Assembly: GCA_025890175.1 (NCBI GenBank)
Contig: JANPYM010000007.1
Span: forward strand, 1,926,209 to 1,990,208
Source of the DNA: Ciborinia camelliae
Taxonomy: Eukaryota > Ascomycota > Leotiomycetes > Helotiales > Sclerotiniaceae
Direction: 5' to 3'
Length of the DNA stretch: 64,000 bases
The position numbers and the translations under genes were made by a program. This document shows positions 22,166 to 33,549 of the stretch, piece by piece. Every line of letters begins with the position of its first letter. Within the stretch, counting starts at the first letter, position 1. Below the pieces are notes generated by a model. That model was given only the letters and a program-made list of their open reading frames with translations, searched no databases and was not told the DNA's origin.

Positions 22166-24371
22166 AGGCTAGGGGTTTGTTTGTTGGTGATGGGTCTGAG
22201 CGTTTGGAAAATAATGACAGGTTGGGAGCCGATTGATAAATCGATTGAAGAGACGTGCATCGTAATAGTTTAGAAGTCATAAACGTGGGTTGCCGCGCAT
22301 TGTGTCAGAGGGGATCTTGGGGCCAATTTTTGATCTTGTCATAGGTATTTAAACAAGGAGTTTCGGTTGCTTGCTTCGTACAACGAAGATTTACGCAGGA
22401 GGTTGCAGAAATATCATAAAAGCTAAAAGCAACGATACGGAATTCCATTCAATCCATTGATCATACTATATACCGAAGGGCGATACTATATGTTCCACTT
22501 GATATTATCTATTTGCTTAATTGGATAGTCCAGCCCATCTTCTGTTGCCCAGATGTCGATTTTATGGGGGTTTTAGGCTACGGTGCGGGCCCAACGCAAG
22601 TTGCTTTATTTTCCAACTAGGTATAGATCTCGATCTTATCCAGGCTGTCATGCGCGGTAGGTTACCTGGGAGCCATTAATGGTGGTGAGTAGCGAATTTG
22701 TTTTTCTTGAAGAATGATTTTCACCGATGTTGTAACACACACCCATCTCGGCGCAAATATTCGTTCCGCCATAATCATCAATAAATGTGAGTCTAACCTT
22801 CATTTCCCCTATTGCAATTGACTAGCTGGATGTCCACATTTCATTATAAATTGTTGGTTAGGGTGCCTATTACAAGTATTACGCATGTTTTTAGATTCTA
22901 ATTGCCTGTGATAACTTGAAAAAGTGGTCAGAAAATCAGCGAGCAAGAATATCAATTGGCGGGGTTTCAATACTTATCCTGTGGCGACTATCTTTTAAGC
23001 TATATTTGTTCAGATCCTTGCATGTGATGCTGTGAATACGTAACAGTTTTGAGAGATCCAGATGGTGAGGTAGAGAAGTGTTAAATTTATAAAGATAGAG
23101 CCTATGGAAAATCGCAATTGTTCAACAGGCGAGATCTGCTACGCTGGGACGGTATTCCAGGCAGGACATGTTCAGAGAAAATTATAAACATGAAATAGAT
23201 GATATGCTTCTAGAACAATGCTTTGAGAGACTCCGCACTCCGCAGTCTCTTGGTTTATAGGCTACTGTTCATCCACTTATTGTGTAATAGTATCTCCAAT
23301 CGCTCCAAATTCGATCAGATATTACCATAGCTGAACTAATGTAAAGAGAGGTTTGGAAATTATCTCTGTAGAAACGAAATGGAGTTACAGAAAACAGTTG
23401 TGTTGCGTATCTGGGATATGGCCAACCAAGTTTGAAATACTCAATGTTTCATATCAGAGAGTTAGATGTAGATGAAATTTCGTACTGAGATTTTAAAAAC
23501 AGCTAGAGGTACCATATAGTCAATGATCTAATTGCTGTTTAATATATTTTTGAAGTCATTTCTGAATTCGGCTGGCTTACTAATTTATTAGTAATCATCT
23601 AGAAGAGTATGGAGGATGGTCACGCTCTGTTGCAATCCACAATGTATATTTTGGGAATGCTACAAGTATCTAAAACTTCGAATATATGTCAAAAAGTGGT
23701 GGGAGTTTAAGGTTATTTAATCTTTGGGAGCATAGATTCAGCTGCTGTTTCCAGATTCATCATCGAAATTAAGAATCATGGTTCTTGCCTCCTTCATAAC
23801 AGCAACACTGGGGATTTGGCAAGCGTAATTGAGCAGCAAAGAAAGATTTGTTGTTTTGATGTCTTTAAGAGACTATCTTCTGAAATCTGTATTAAGACCC
23901 TTCCACAGTGCCAGAAGCAATCGGAGTTTTAGGTATAGAATCAGAAATATCCAAATATCTGTAATAATAAACAATTCGATTCCTAGATTTATTCGTGGCT
24001 TTGTAATTATTTCTTTTGAGATCAAAAATTGTGTTATCGAGTTTTATTACAGAAGGGGTGCTAGGTATTTTTGTTACACATCTAATAAGGAAGATGCATT
24101 GAGTTGAATTAATTAAGCATTTTGTTATCTTGTTCTAATTTTGTTGCTTAATCATTTTGATTCTTGAAGCTGGTTTATTTAGCTTTGCCTCACTTTCTCA
24201 AGATCCAGCCATTTCATTGGATAAAATCAAATAACGTTTACCTGCATAGGTAGGTAGGTACCCAGACAACAACAAATGCGAATCTGATTAGACCAATATT
24301 CTAGTCATTCTTACTTCTCAAACTCAGAACGAACAAATTCTCCAATATTACTATATCAATATCAATCAATA
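22166..24371. other. AT-rich gene-free stretch and promoter of the orphan gene
   Basis: Strongly AT-rich, with no supported gene. The last ~200 bases contain TAGGTAGGTAGGTACC (about 24,246-24,261) and a CT/CA-rich leader ending at the start codon at 24372. Confidence 0.45.
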
Positions 24372-25826
24372 ATGGAGAGCTACCAAAATGTCTGGCCTGA
24401 ATTCATCAATAGAATAAAGAGAGATGATTGCAAACATACTTTAGACAAGGTCAAAGACGTCTTGGCCCGATGTACGATCGAAGTCAAGTACGATCCAAAA
24501 TTTGCCAAGCTCACGAAGGACCAGAAGGAGTACCGGATAGAAAAGTCTGCTTGGGTCCAGCTGTGTAAGTCACTTAATAACTTAGACTTCAGATTAGACA
24601 CTGACATTTTAGTCGGAAATCATTCGTTTCCTGGAATCAGGCCTCAACTTATTGAAGATGTTGAGTTAACAAATTCTCAGCCAACAACAAGCCAGGGATC
24701 CAAGTCCATCAGCGATAAGATAGCACGAACAAGTAAATCTAGTCCCAGAGGAAAAGAAAAGGAAAATACGTCCAATATCAAACCGCCACATATTCTGCCA
24801 TCTGTCAAGACACCAAAGACAAGCCCAGGCTCAAGTACCACAGCAGCTCTTATATCTAATCATCCTCCTATCACTTATTCATCCTCTGCTTGGCGTCCAG
24901 TTCCAATGTTGATGCAACCCAATGGTATACCTATGTTCTCCACTGGCCCAATTGAATATCAAAATGCCGAGGCTTGGCTTGTGGGATATGGAGACTCTGC
25001 TCGACAAGTAGATGAGAGGTTTCCTGGTGTTCGAATCCGAACCGGTACATTTGAATCCGGCTTATTTTTCTATGCTGAACCTTTCTATTTGAGTGACAAG
25101 AAAAACAAGATAGTCCTTGAGCAATGTAGGAAATGCAACAGCTTCCTCGAATGTTACTCTGCTAAAGCTAAAACCTCCTCGGTTAGACTGCTCGCAATAA
25201 CTTACTTTCATTCGAGTGAGTGGGGTTTGATAAGGGACCGCGGAAGAAAGTCTGAGTCCCACAACCAGCTTGAACCGACAGACTCTAAGGAAGCCGCCTC
25301 TCAAATACCACCGGAGTCTGAGAGATCGACAAATATTGCCATAAGTTTGGAAGAGAAATTGAAAGCGACCACTACTTCAACAGAGTCAATTTCAACCACC
25401 AAGACCCAGAAATTGAAGGCAAAACGCGAAATAACGAATTTTGAGCTTGACGATGTGTCACTATCACGAACGAAGCGAGTAAAGATGCAGCAGTCTCGAC
25501 AATCAGACACAATAAAGGAACTTTGGAATCGACCTCGGTATAGCATATTAGTACTCTTAACCCCCGACAACGCTGAGTGGCTGTTGAAGCGTAAAGTGGC
25601 AGTGGAAGAGCACTTCAGAGTTGGAATTGGATACGGTTTCCATAAAGAAGAGCTCATATTCTACTGCAAGCCTCTCGATAACAATATTTCACTCGATGAA
25701 GCTATTGAGCTCTGCGAGCCGGCTTTCAGATTTCTTCGTGAATTTTTGCGTCATTCTTATCGACAACCATGCTGTATCGAGGCCTATCTGAAGTCAAGTA
25801 GCTGGGTCACTAGAGGGGCAAGATAG
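24372..25826 (+). CDS. Orphan protein with two divergent copies of one ~80-residue module
   Basis: Intronless frame of 484 residues; the start follows an AT/CA-rich leader with A at -3. The N-terminal ~100 residues are helical and charged (FINRIKRDDCKHTLDKVKDV). Residues 100-190 are Ser/Thr/Pro/Lys-rich and disordered. Two modules then resemble each other: about 198-285 (NAEAWLVGYG, VDERFPGVRIRTGTF, LFFYAEPF, LLAITYFHSSEW) and about 399-478 (NAEWLLKRK, VEEHFRVGIGYGF, LIFYCKPL, IEAYLKSSSW). A basic linker between them (KTQKLKAKRE, RTKRVKMQQ) looks like a nuclear localisation signal. There is no signal peptide or membrane segment. I recognise no known family; function unknown. It sits alone in an AT-rich, repeat-bearing block, typical of lineage-restricted genes. 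Confidence 0.75.
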   Translation: MESYQNVWPEFINRIKRDDCKHTLDKVKDVLARCTIEVKYDPKFAKLTKDQKEYRIEKSAWVQLCKSLNNLDFRLDTDILVGNHSFPGIRPQLIEDVELTNSQPTTSQGSKSISDKIARTSKSSPRGKEKENTSNIKPPHILPSVKTPKTSPGSSTTAALISNHPPITYSSSAWRPVPMLMQPNGIPMFSTGPIEYQNAEAWLVGYGDSARQVDERFPGVRIRTGTFESGLFFYAEPFYLSDKKNKIVLEQCRKCNSFLECYSAKAKTSSVRLLAITYFHSSEWGLIRDRGRKSESHNQLEPTDSKEAASQIPPESERSTNIAISLEEKLKATTTSTESISTTKTQKLKAKREITNFELDDVSLSRTKRVKMQQSRQSDTIKELWNRPRYSILVLLTPDNAEWLLKRKVAVEEHFRVGIGYGFHKEELIFYCKPLDNNISLDEAIELCEPAFRFLREFLRHSYRQPCCIEAYLKSSSWVTRGAR

Positions 25827-26493
25827 AGAAAAGCACCATTCTTAAGCCTGATTGGGTATCTCTAGACTGGTAGCGAACGAAATCGACTTGCCAACAGCTG
25901 TCCTTGTTTTAATTCACAGAAGTTTTGTTCCTTCTTCCCCAACGATCATTTTTTCTTTTATTCGATTACTGAAGGTGGACTAAATTAATGTCAGAAATGA
26001 GAGTAAGGGTTAGCGATGCTTACTAGGATAAAGTTCTTATTAATTCGGTGGCCAGCGGAGAGTTAGACGGGAGAGATGGAAATTCGGAAGCCAATCATTG
26101 AGGCAAAAATAGAAGCTAAAAAAAGATTGAAGAAATAGTGATTGAAAGGATGACTGTAATGCAAAATCGAGTGTTCTTCATGATAGACCAAAGTAGAAGG
26201 CTCTGTCATATAGCCAGCTTAAAGTCTATTCTTACGAAAGAGCCAAAAGCTAGCATGACTTAGCACAATGGCCTACAATGCATACAATCTCACAAATGAT
26301 TTAATGTATGAAGCGATTTATTAAAATAAATGACTTCAAGAACCCCTTCATACCCCAGACAGGCCAGGAATACAATGGGATCCATCCCGGCGACAGTGCA
26401 ATGCCAGGAAGATCCAAGCCTCATCAGCCATGTTTCCTAAGAAACGCTGACTTTCATAAAGCTTGCCAGAGGTTGTCAACCCCCCGGCGAATA

Positions 26494-26590
26494 GCCAAAG
26501 ACCCACAAGCCAAAAAACCCACAAGCCAAAAAGCCCACAAAGCCAAAAAGCCCACAAAGCCAAAAAGCCCACAAGCCCCAAAACCCACAA
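26494..26590. repeat. ~17-bp minisatellite (GCCCACAAAGCCAAAAA)
   Basis: Five to six imperfect head-to-tail units alternating CCCACAAGCC and AAAAA. The long open frames over it on both strands (Lys/Pro-rich or Leu/Trp-rich) are products of the repeat. Confidence 0.85.
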
Positions 26591-26749
26591 ACTCTATGGA
26601 CAACATGCTGTAATAGCTAGTGTCCATAAAGTGCCGAGGGGTGCCAACCCTCGGCTTATATATCCCAAAAGGCCCACATTCCTGGAGTCGTTTCGATCGA
26701 TCGTTCGCTCGCCCAGTCGACCCGCCCCAGCCTTCCATCACCAGACCAC

Positions 26750-26883
26750 ATTTGACCTGAACAAATAAGACTATTTGCCGCCCTGTGACCTGGATCCCCT
26801 CCGCCACCAACCCGTAATTGACCTGAACAAATAAGCCTATTTGCCGCCATGCGGGCTGGATTCTCCTCCCCGCCCTTCCATCT
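26750..26883. repeat. 66-bp tandem duplication
   Basis: The phrase TTGACCTGAACAAATAAG followed by CTATTTGCCGCC occurs at 26,752 and again at 26,818, with similar GGCTGGAT/CCTGGAT and CCTCC sequence downstream. This is a two-copy direct repeat. Confidence 0.8.
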
Positions 26884-26892
26884 CACCCTTCC

Positions 26893-26932
26893 GTCCCGTC
26901 GTCCGTCCGTCCGTTCGTTCGTTCGTTCGTCC
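26893..26932. repeat. (CGTC/CGTT)n microsatellite
   Basis: Short run of CGTC units passing into CGTT units. Confidence 0.85.
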
Positions 26933-27116
26933 TTCGCTGGGGCTTAGGGGCCCATGACTGTTGTTCTAGATATATATTAACATAATGTTTGATAGAGCCC
27001 TTTATATGGAGCTAGTTAGATAAGGCTACCTAGGTAAAGCTAGATAGATAGACTGCAGAAGATATCTACCATGATGCTATGGGGACGAAGAGGAAGTGTT
27101 GACATATCCTTGTATT

Positions 27117-27322
27117 GTATGAAGATAGTATAAAGATAATATAAAGATAGTATAAAGATAATATAAAGATAATATAAAGATAGTATAAATATAATATAAA
27201 TATAATATAAAGATATTATAAAGATAATATAAAGATAGTGTTAAGATATTATAAAGATAATATGAAGATAATGTAAAGATGGTGTAAAGGTAATATAAAT
27301 ATAATGTAAAGATAATGTAAAG
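27117..27322. repeat. 11-bp minisatellite (ATATAAAGATA), about 18-19 copies
   Basis: About 205 bp made of 11-bp units ATATAAAGATA/GTATAAAGATA, with sequence variants accumulating toward the right end. Confidence 0.9.
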
Positions 27323-28326
27323 TAATATATAAGGCGAGAAGGGAACGAAATGAGAAAGGAATGAGATGAGAAGAAAATGAGATGAGAAGGGAGGGGGAAG
27401 ACCCTCTTAAATGTTCATGCCAAGGGCACTAGTTCTAGCTCGGTGATTGGATTCATCGGAAAGAAATTGGCCAATGAGAAGTTGGCGTCTCTCGAATATG
27501 GACGAATGGGGACTGGCTTTTGGCCAAGATTGAGTGATGCTATTAGATTCATCTGACTTACTGTTCATTTCTCGAATTCTAACCCTTTACAGTAATGCTG
27601 GGTATCGTACCGAAGTTCCCGGAGGCCATGACTCAATCATCGGAGTGACTACAGTGAGCATATTAATGACTCCACATTTCAAGATTTACGTATACAGGGC
27701 GAAAAATAATGGAATAGTACTTAACCATTGAAACTATTCCTGATCTAAAGCCCTAGTGTGAGAACTAAGAACCAGTAGTTTGCGGGCCCCTTCTCGCTTA
27801 TTCGTCACCCCCACGAAAATGCATCTCCGTGACATTAGGACACGTTCTTGTAACGTTTTCATAACGTTTTCATAACGTTTCCCAAAAGAGGAACGAGAGG
27901 GATTTAGTAACTTTCTACACTAGCTAACTCTAGTAGTTTTTAAATAGGTATAGCTTTTCAAAGATAGACATAATTATGAAAAAAGTAATGATGCGTAATG
28001 CTAAAGTCAAGTGAAATTAGATATTAAAAGCTAAGCGATATTTTAATTATACCGCAATTTTTAAAAGTTCTAAATGATTAATTGAAACTTTTAAATTCTA
28101 CAAAGATTACTTTTGTTACACTCGTCACATCGAATCATATGGGTCGAATCGTAGATATGCAATCTGATAAAAGAACTATGCTGAAGAGGAAAGGATCCTC
28201 TTCAGAAGATCACCATCTCAATATAGAGGGCGATCACGACGTGACTAGCTACAAGGTATTCACTGGGCAGAGGCCTAGTCATAACAACTTTAGCCATATC
28301 TGTTAAGATCTCTATATAGAAATTCA

Positions 28327-28681
28327 ATGAACTAGTTATCTCTAATGACTAAGGTCTAAGCAGAAGTTTGAAATGGTTGAACAGGTATGTATTTACTAGT
28401 AAAAGAGAAGAAACGGCCTTCGGATTTCTTCGAGACCGTTGGTCTAATGAAAAATAGTGGTCATTTTAAGAAATAGTCAAACTAACTATGCCATTGATAA
28501 CTCAGCGATTGCGTTTATTGCATCCACTTTCAAACAATCTTTAGTACTAGTATCAGGACCGAAAGAAATAGTCTAAATCGTACAAAAACTCGTATGGAGA
28601 GCTCTACTAGGCTCAAGCGAAACTATTCCAACCATTCAAAGCTTCTCCTTGGACCTGAGTCATTAGAGATAGTTAGTTCAT
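28327..28681. mobile_element. MITE-like element with ~58-bp terminal inverted repeats
   Basis: The left end (28,327-28,386) reads ATGAACTAGTTATCTCTAAT, then GACTAAGGTCTAAGCAGAAG. The reverse complement of the right end (28,622-28,681) reads ATGAACTAACTATCTCTAAT, then GACTCAGGTCCAAGGAGAAG. The inside carries no coding sequence. A diverged relative lies at 32.8-33.1 kb. No clear target-site duplication is visible. Confidence 0.7.
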
Positions 28682-29100
28682 CGACTCTTTACTAATGCCG
28701 CTTTGTTAATGCTGTTGCAATGTATACTTCAGCAGAGTAATGATTTGTTGGTTCCAGAACATTCGGTATATAACGATAATTAACATCGGGAACCTTAATC
28801 TTGATAGTACTAAGGTTTGAGCTTTCAAGACTATCGATTAATGGAGGATTTCGTAAAATTCTAGGGTCAATAACATCGAATAGTCAAAGTCCTCATGAAG
28901 AAACAACAATGTTTAATGACATAATACCACTCACCGGCATGATTATTGAAGACGGACTTGAAAAGAACAACATCTAGTCTAGAGTATTAAGAAGCTAAGC
29001 TATCTAGAGAGATATTACTGAATACCCACATAGAAAACTTGAGAAGATTTCCGGATCTATATCAGAAAACCGAAAGAAGTTTTAAATTAAATTTTAATTG
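28682..29100. other. AT-rich spacer between MITE-like elements
   Basis: Very AT-rich; I see no gene or repeat structure in it. Confidence 0.4.
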
Positions 29101-29566
29101 TTGCGCATATATGTTTAGTTCTCGAGTCTATCTGGTCCACCCCGTTTATCAATCCGACCCATTGATAAATAAAACCATTCCGTTGGCTAATAGAAACCCC
29201 TTACTCAAACGAAACGCCCGATTAACTAATAAACTCTACATATCTAAAAATTCATCACTTTTTTATTCAATGAAATCATTAAACTAATTAAATCATTAAA
29301 TCAATTAAATCAATATTATCTCTCAATCATTATCCCTCGCTCTTTACTTCTCGCTCTTTACTTCTTACTTTTTACTTTTCGCTTCTTCACTTTCTACTTT
29401 TTTGCCTTCTCGATTTTTTTTAAATATATAAAGCCCATTAACTAATCAAGCATCCCATTCAGGTAAAAGATTCCCATTGATCAATCGGGCGATCCAGTTA
29501 GCTAATGGGCCGGATTGATAAACGGGGTGGGCCATATCGACTCAAGAACTAAATACACTAGCGCAG
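29101..29566. mobile_element. Second MITE-like element, different terminal inverted repeats
   Basis: The left end from 29,102 reads TGCGCATATATGTTTAGTTC, then TCGAGTCTATCTGGTCCACC and CCGTTTATCAATCC. The right end, reverse-complemented from 29,565, reads TGCGCTAGTGTATTTAGTTC, then TTGAGTCGATATGGCCCACC and CCGTTTATCAATCC. The arms thus match over about 60 bp. The ~465-bp element has no coding capacity. Its interior contains repeated CATTGATAAAT/CATTAACTAATC-like phrases. Confidence 0.72.
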
Positions 29567-30158
29567 TTGCCTTGGTTTCATATATTATCTATATCTTAAA
29601 GATACAAAACAATTGACTAGGTTGTTCTACAGTTATACAATATAAGATTACAAAAAGCAATCACACACCAAAAGAATAAGAAAAAAACCTTCTCTTCTCA
29701 AACTGAAGCATCTAAATCTAAAGACATGTTTGATCGTCCAATTTGAATTGAAACATTGAAGAATGATCAAATTAATTGTACAATACTCGAATAATCGTAT
29801 AGAGTTCGGTATAAACTCTCGAGTGTCGTCATTTAGATTAGACTATCGGAAAAAGTTATATACAGTATTAAATCCTAAAATAGAAATTAAACCTTGATAA
29901 TATTATTATGGGTTAAGCGATCTGCAAAATGAAAAGATATGATTCGTTCGTCTGCCAAAATTTCTAGCCTTACCTGTTCCCGTATTATTACCGTCTAACG
30001 TTCTCGGTTCATCTGATCATGGAAATTTGAAACGTCTTTCACTTCAAACAACATACATACCCGCCTACCCAGTATATTCAATTCAAACAATACATTCACC
30101 TCCCACATCGTATTATATTATATTCAGAACATGTTTACACGATAGCAATTACTTTTGC
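29567..30158. other. AT-rich upstream region of the Mpv17-like gene
   Basis: No gene supported. The last ~130 bases before 30159 (CATACATACCCGCCTACCCA, TTCACCTCCCACATCG) are C-rich and G-poor, as in fungal leaders. Confidence 0.45.
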
Positions 30159-31106
30159 ATGATGGCTGTCTTTACTATTAAAACAACTGGCCGAGCTGTG
30201 CTACGACGTACACACTTTCAGTCCCATCGGAAGCAGACAAACTTCACTTCGAAAAGATACACTTCCAATAATTCCTCCCTCACGCCTCGATCGAACCCCT
30301 CGCCAGAAAGCTCCTCAAATGGCACTGCTATTCCAATTCCTGCCACTATCGCGACTCTGCCATTGTGGCAACGACTCGGTCCTTTGACTCGATCCTTTCA
30401 GGCATACGGTCGAGCGCAACGGAAACGTCCTTATGCTACACAATTCTGCAGTTCGTTGGTCATATATTTTCTGGGGGATTTGTCGGCGCAAAGCATATGC
30501 GGGGATGATTATGATTGGAAGCGTACTTTGAGAGCATTGGTTATTGGTATGGGGAGCAGTATTCCATCTTACAAATGGTTCGTCCCCTATTTACTTACCG
30601 CTTTTGTGACGGAGGCAGGTAGAGGGTATTAGCTAACAAATTGAAGGTTCATGTTTCTCTCCAACAATTTCAATTACTCCTCGAAAGCCATATCCCTCGC
30701 TACAAAAGTCGGCGTCAACCAAATGTTCTTCACCCCTATCTTCAACACATATTTTTTCGGCATGCAGTCATTACTCTCAGGAGATACCCTGCCAGACGTC
30801 ATCGAGCGTGTCAAGAGAACTGTCCCAACCAGTATGATGAACAGCATCAAACTGTGGCCCGCAGTCACAGCCATCAGTTTCGCATGGATACCACAAGAAC
30901 ATAGAAGTATTTTCGCGGGAGTGATCGCGATTGGGTGGCAGACATATTTGAGTTTTTTGAATAGAAGAGTGGAGGGCGAAATGGCCGAGAACATCGAGAA
31001 TACACAGAAGGAAATTTTTACCGCTCCCATCTCGAAAGTGCCGAAAGAGATTGCGATTAGAGGAGAGTGTGTCAAAGAGGCTCAGAACCAGAAGGCCGAG
31101 GCTTAA
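30159..31106 (+). CDS. Mpv17/PMP22-family inner-membrane protein (Sym1-like)
   Basis: Exons 30159-30577 and 30647-31106 with a 69-nt intron (donor GTTCGT, acceptor AAG) restore the conserved frame SYKWFMFLSNNF; product 292 residues. The first ~50 residues are Arg/Ser/Thr-rich with few acids (VFTIKTTGRAVLRRTHFQSH), a plausible mitochondrial presequence. Family landmarks: RPYATQFCSSLVIYFLGDLS, DWKRTLRALVIGMGSSIPSY, VNQMFFTPIFNTYFFGMQSL, and NSIKLWPAVTAISFAWIPQE with HRSIFAGVIAIGWQTYLSFL. Yeast Sym1 and mammalian Mpv17 are inner-mitochondrial-membrane proteins with four membrane segments that matter for metabolite homeostasis under stress. The donor is non-consensus but GT-AG. It is an isolated gene inside an AT-rich block, flanked on both sides by related MITE-like elements. 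The frame is open upstream to 30027. Confidence 0.88.
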
Positions 31107-32788
31107 TAGGAGTTTATAAGTATTGTATATGGGGTGTATTTTACCGCGAGACATTATACCGGAATTTTTGGGTCAGTGGCGCAATGGGCATTGGGTATAG
31201 ATCTAGACGACACGGCGTTTTCATAGAAAGGAAGGCGCATGGCCCCTCAGCGAAGGCGTTTTACATTGGATTCACATCCATTTAGAGATGATGATTTCAT
31301 TTCTCTGCATTCATCTTGAGTTCAACAATGATGATTGCCGATTTTTTCTTGAGTGAATGGTTGTATGTTCATACTGAGACGGAACAATAGACTGTGTTTT
31401 ATCAGACCTGGGCAATATTTGAGTTCCTGGGGATAATTATTCAACTATCTTCCAATACCTTTCAGACGACACCATTCAATGCGTGAATATATAATTAAAT
31501 ATCGGATGGCATGTATTGATTGTCTGCCGAAAGTTCCGGCCATAATTTAATGTTTCATCATCTTCTCATAGTCTTTGGACAATCATGCCCCATATACCTA
31601 CCACTGTGGCACTGAACATTCCCTGCTCTCATGCATCATAGATATGATCAAGCATTACGCACCTATTCTTCAGGTAAATAGATATCCCATCCCGTTTGCA
31701 TGAATGGGTTTACGAATTCCCCTTCTTCAATTTCATTCCTCTGAGTTATACCCGTTCAGCATATGATCAATATGTGACCCATTTCTTCGCATCAATTGCC
31801 CAACCCTGAGTCGGACAAGTTGAGATTGATAAGATGTACTGGATAGAGAATACAGTACTGACTCACTCTCTCGAATCCCAAAGTGGTCAAAAGGATCCAT
31901 TCAGACTAATAGTCACAGTTCTGCACGATACCCAAATTTGCATTTTCATGTGTTATATAAGGTTAGCTATTTACTACTCGATAATAATGTGAACACAATG
32001 CTTGGGGGGCGGCTTATTGTTTACCGGGGTTAAAATCGAAAATCATTGAAGGAAGAAAAAGCACTCTTGTCTCTCTTACTTACAATCAGTGATAACTTTA
32101 CTTTGCAACATTATAAAATCTATCATGCGTCATACCAAGCTATTTTCTTGGCCATAATCACATATACATCGTGATTTAGTTCTGAAAATTTCCGAGTTTG
32201 GTGTCTAGAAAGGCTGTATCTCTTAAGCCCCCTCTCCCCGAAGATTCCGTTTTAAAGAAATGGACGGTTCTCTCGTTTTTCATGCTAACGCGTAATTAGC
32301 TCGTCTACTAAACTAACTATCAGTTTACACTTGTTGTATTATTGTTATTGTGCATAATATATACATTAATCATGTAGGAATTATATGCTACAGAATACAA
32401 AACTAGCGTGAAACGTTAGTTCCGTATCCGTAACATATACCTTACACAATAAATATGTAATATTCACATGTTCTTACAACAACACTATCTACTACTAGAA
32501 TAGACCGTACTCATGTTTATGATCTAGTGATTTACCTTCGGAAAAATACCTTACTTTTGTTGCATGTGAGAATAGAGGAGAGAAGTATATACGTACCTAG
32601 CATACGGTGAGCTTGTTGTTCGTTATATGATGCGGATATAGCCAGTGTCTAAACTCGCTGAGCTCGGGTTGTATACTTGACATAACTGTTATTTAAAATG
32701 TTATGGAATGATACCTATCATATGATCGACGAGCCTGAAAGATAGTATCGTGATATTAATTATGCAAATAGATGCATTTAGAGAGGTA
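31107..32788. other. AT-rich gene-free stretch
   Basis: After the Mpv17-like 3' flank the sequence is AT-rich, with no ORF that reads as protein and no clear repeats. Confidence 0.45.
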
Positions 32789-33090
32789 ATGAACTAGCCA
32801 TCTCCTTGACCACTTGAAAAGGTCTGTTTTTAGAAAGTGGCCGGGGATTTAATGGTCACTTAACCCTTTTCAGAGATAATTTGCTGGAAAAACTATTGGT
32901 GGCTTAGCAATTAAATTACATTTCTTCCATCCACTTCTCCCCAATTCTTAACGTAGGTATCGATCAAAAGGCCTAAATCGTACTAAAACTCGCTTCCACC
33001 GTGTAAGAGCCCCACCAAGCTCAAGCGAGGCTATTTCGATAATTCAATGCCCCCCCCTGGATCTTAGTCATTAGTATAGATAATATAGCT
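32789..33090. mobile_element. Diverged relative of the 28.3-kb MITE-like element
   Basis: It begins ATGAACTAGCCATCTCC, like the left arm of the 28.3-kb element. Inside it, CCTAAATCGTACTAAAACTC (near 32,972) and AAGCTCAAGCGAGGCTATTT (near 33,018) align with CTAAATCGTACAAAAACTCG and AGGCTCAAGCGAAACTATTC there. The right end has TCTTAGTCATTAG. Many differences are C/T or G/A. Same orientation as the other copy. Confidence 0.55.
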
Positions 33091-33549
33091 CCTAGGTACC
33101 TAGTTTATTGCCTCTCTAAATCCCTCTGATGTTGAGTAAAAATAGACTCAAGAAACTAGACTGTAAGACTTCCAAGAAAATAACGGTGTTTCAATAATAT
33201 GACTAGTAACGCTCGTGACCTCCGTAACAAAATGATGAAATTGCATGTCTAACCTGATGCATTTCACTCGTCCATTCTGGCAGAATTCAACCGGGTCGTG
33301 AAATCTTTTTCATTGGTACAAATTCATATTTGAATCTGGGATTCGCCACTCTTGCTTGACATTATGGTCTTTTCCATTGGCGTTGCGACCATTGGGAGCT
33401 GGTATCTAGGCCTTTCGTCATTCCCACAAAGTCATTCCCACAACCTAGAAATTTCACTCGTTTTTCTTTCAACTGCTCACCCTCGGAACTTTAAAACCTT
33501 CATATATTATTCCCAACTCTATAACGATAACAAGAATTCTTTTTTCACC
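33091..33549. other. Upstream region of the 33.6-kb hypothetical gene
   Basis: No gene supported. The right part (about 33,410-33,549) is CT/CA-rich and ends TTTTTTCACCATGA, a favourable start context. Confidence 0.4.

Larger units (their letters stand above)
25827..28326. other. Gene-free, repeat-bearing stretch
   Basis: No supported gene. After the orphan's 3' flank come a minisatellite (26,494-26,590), a 66-bp duplication (about 26,750-26,880), a CGTC/CGTT run (26,893-26,932), an 11-bp minisatellite (27,117-27,322), and AACGTTTTCAT repeats (about 27,847-27,880). Confidence 0.5.

Noticed and set aside
26308..26810. Lys/Pro-rich and Leu/Trp-rich open frames on both strands
   Set aside because: They coincide with the 17-bp minisatellite; the repetitive products have no other support.
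28327..33090. The two related repeats as long terminal repeats of one retrotransposon
   Set aside because: They carry inverted termini, are only ~300-355 bp, and enclose a normal host gene, with no gag, reverse transcriptase or integrase sequence.
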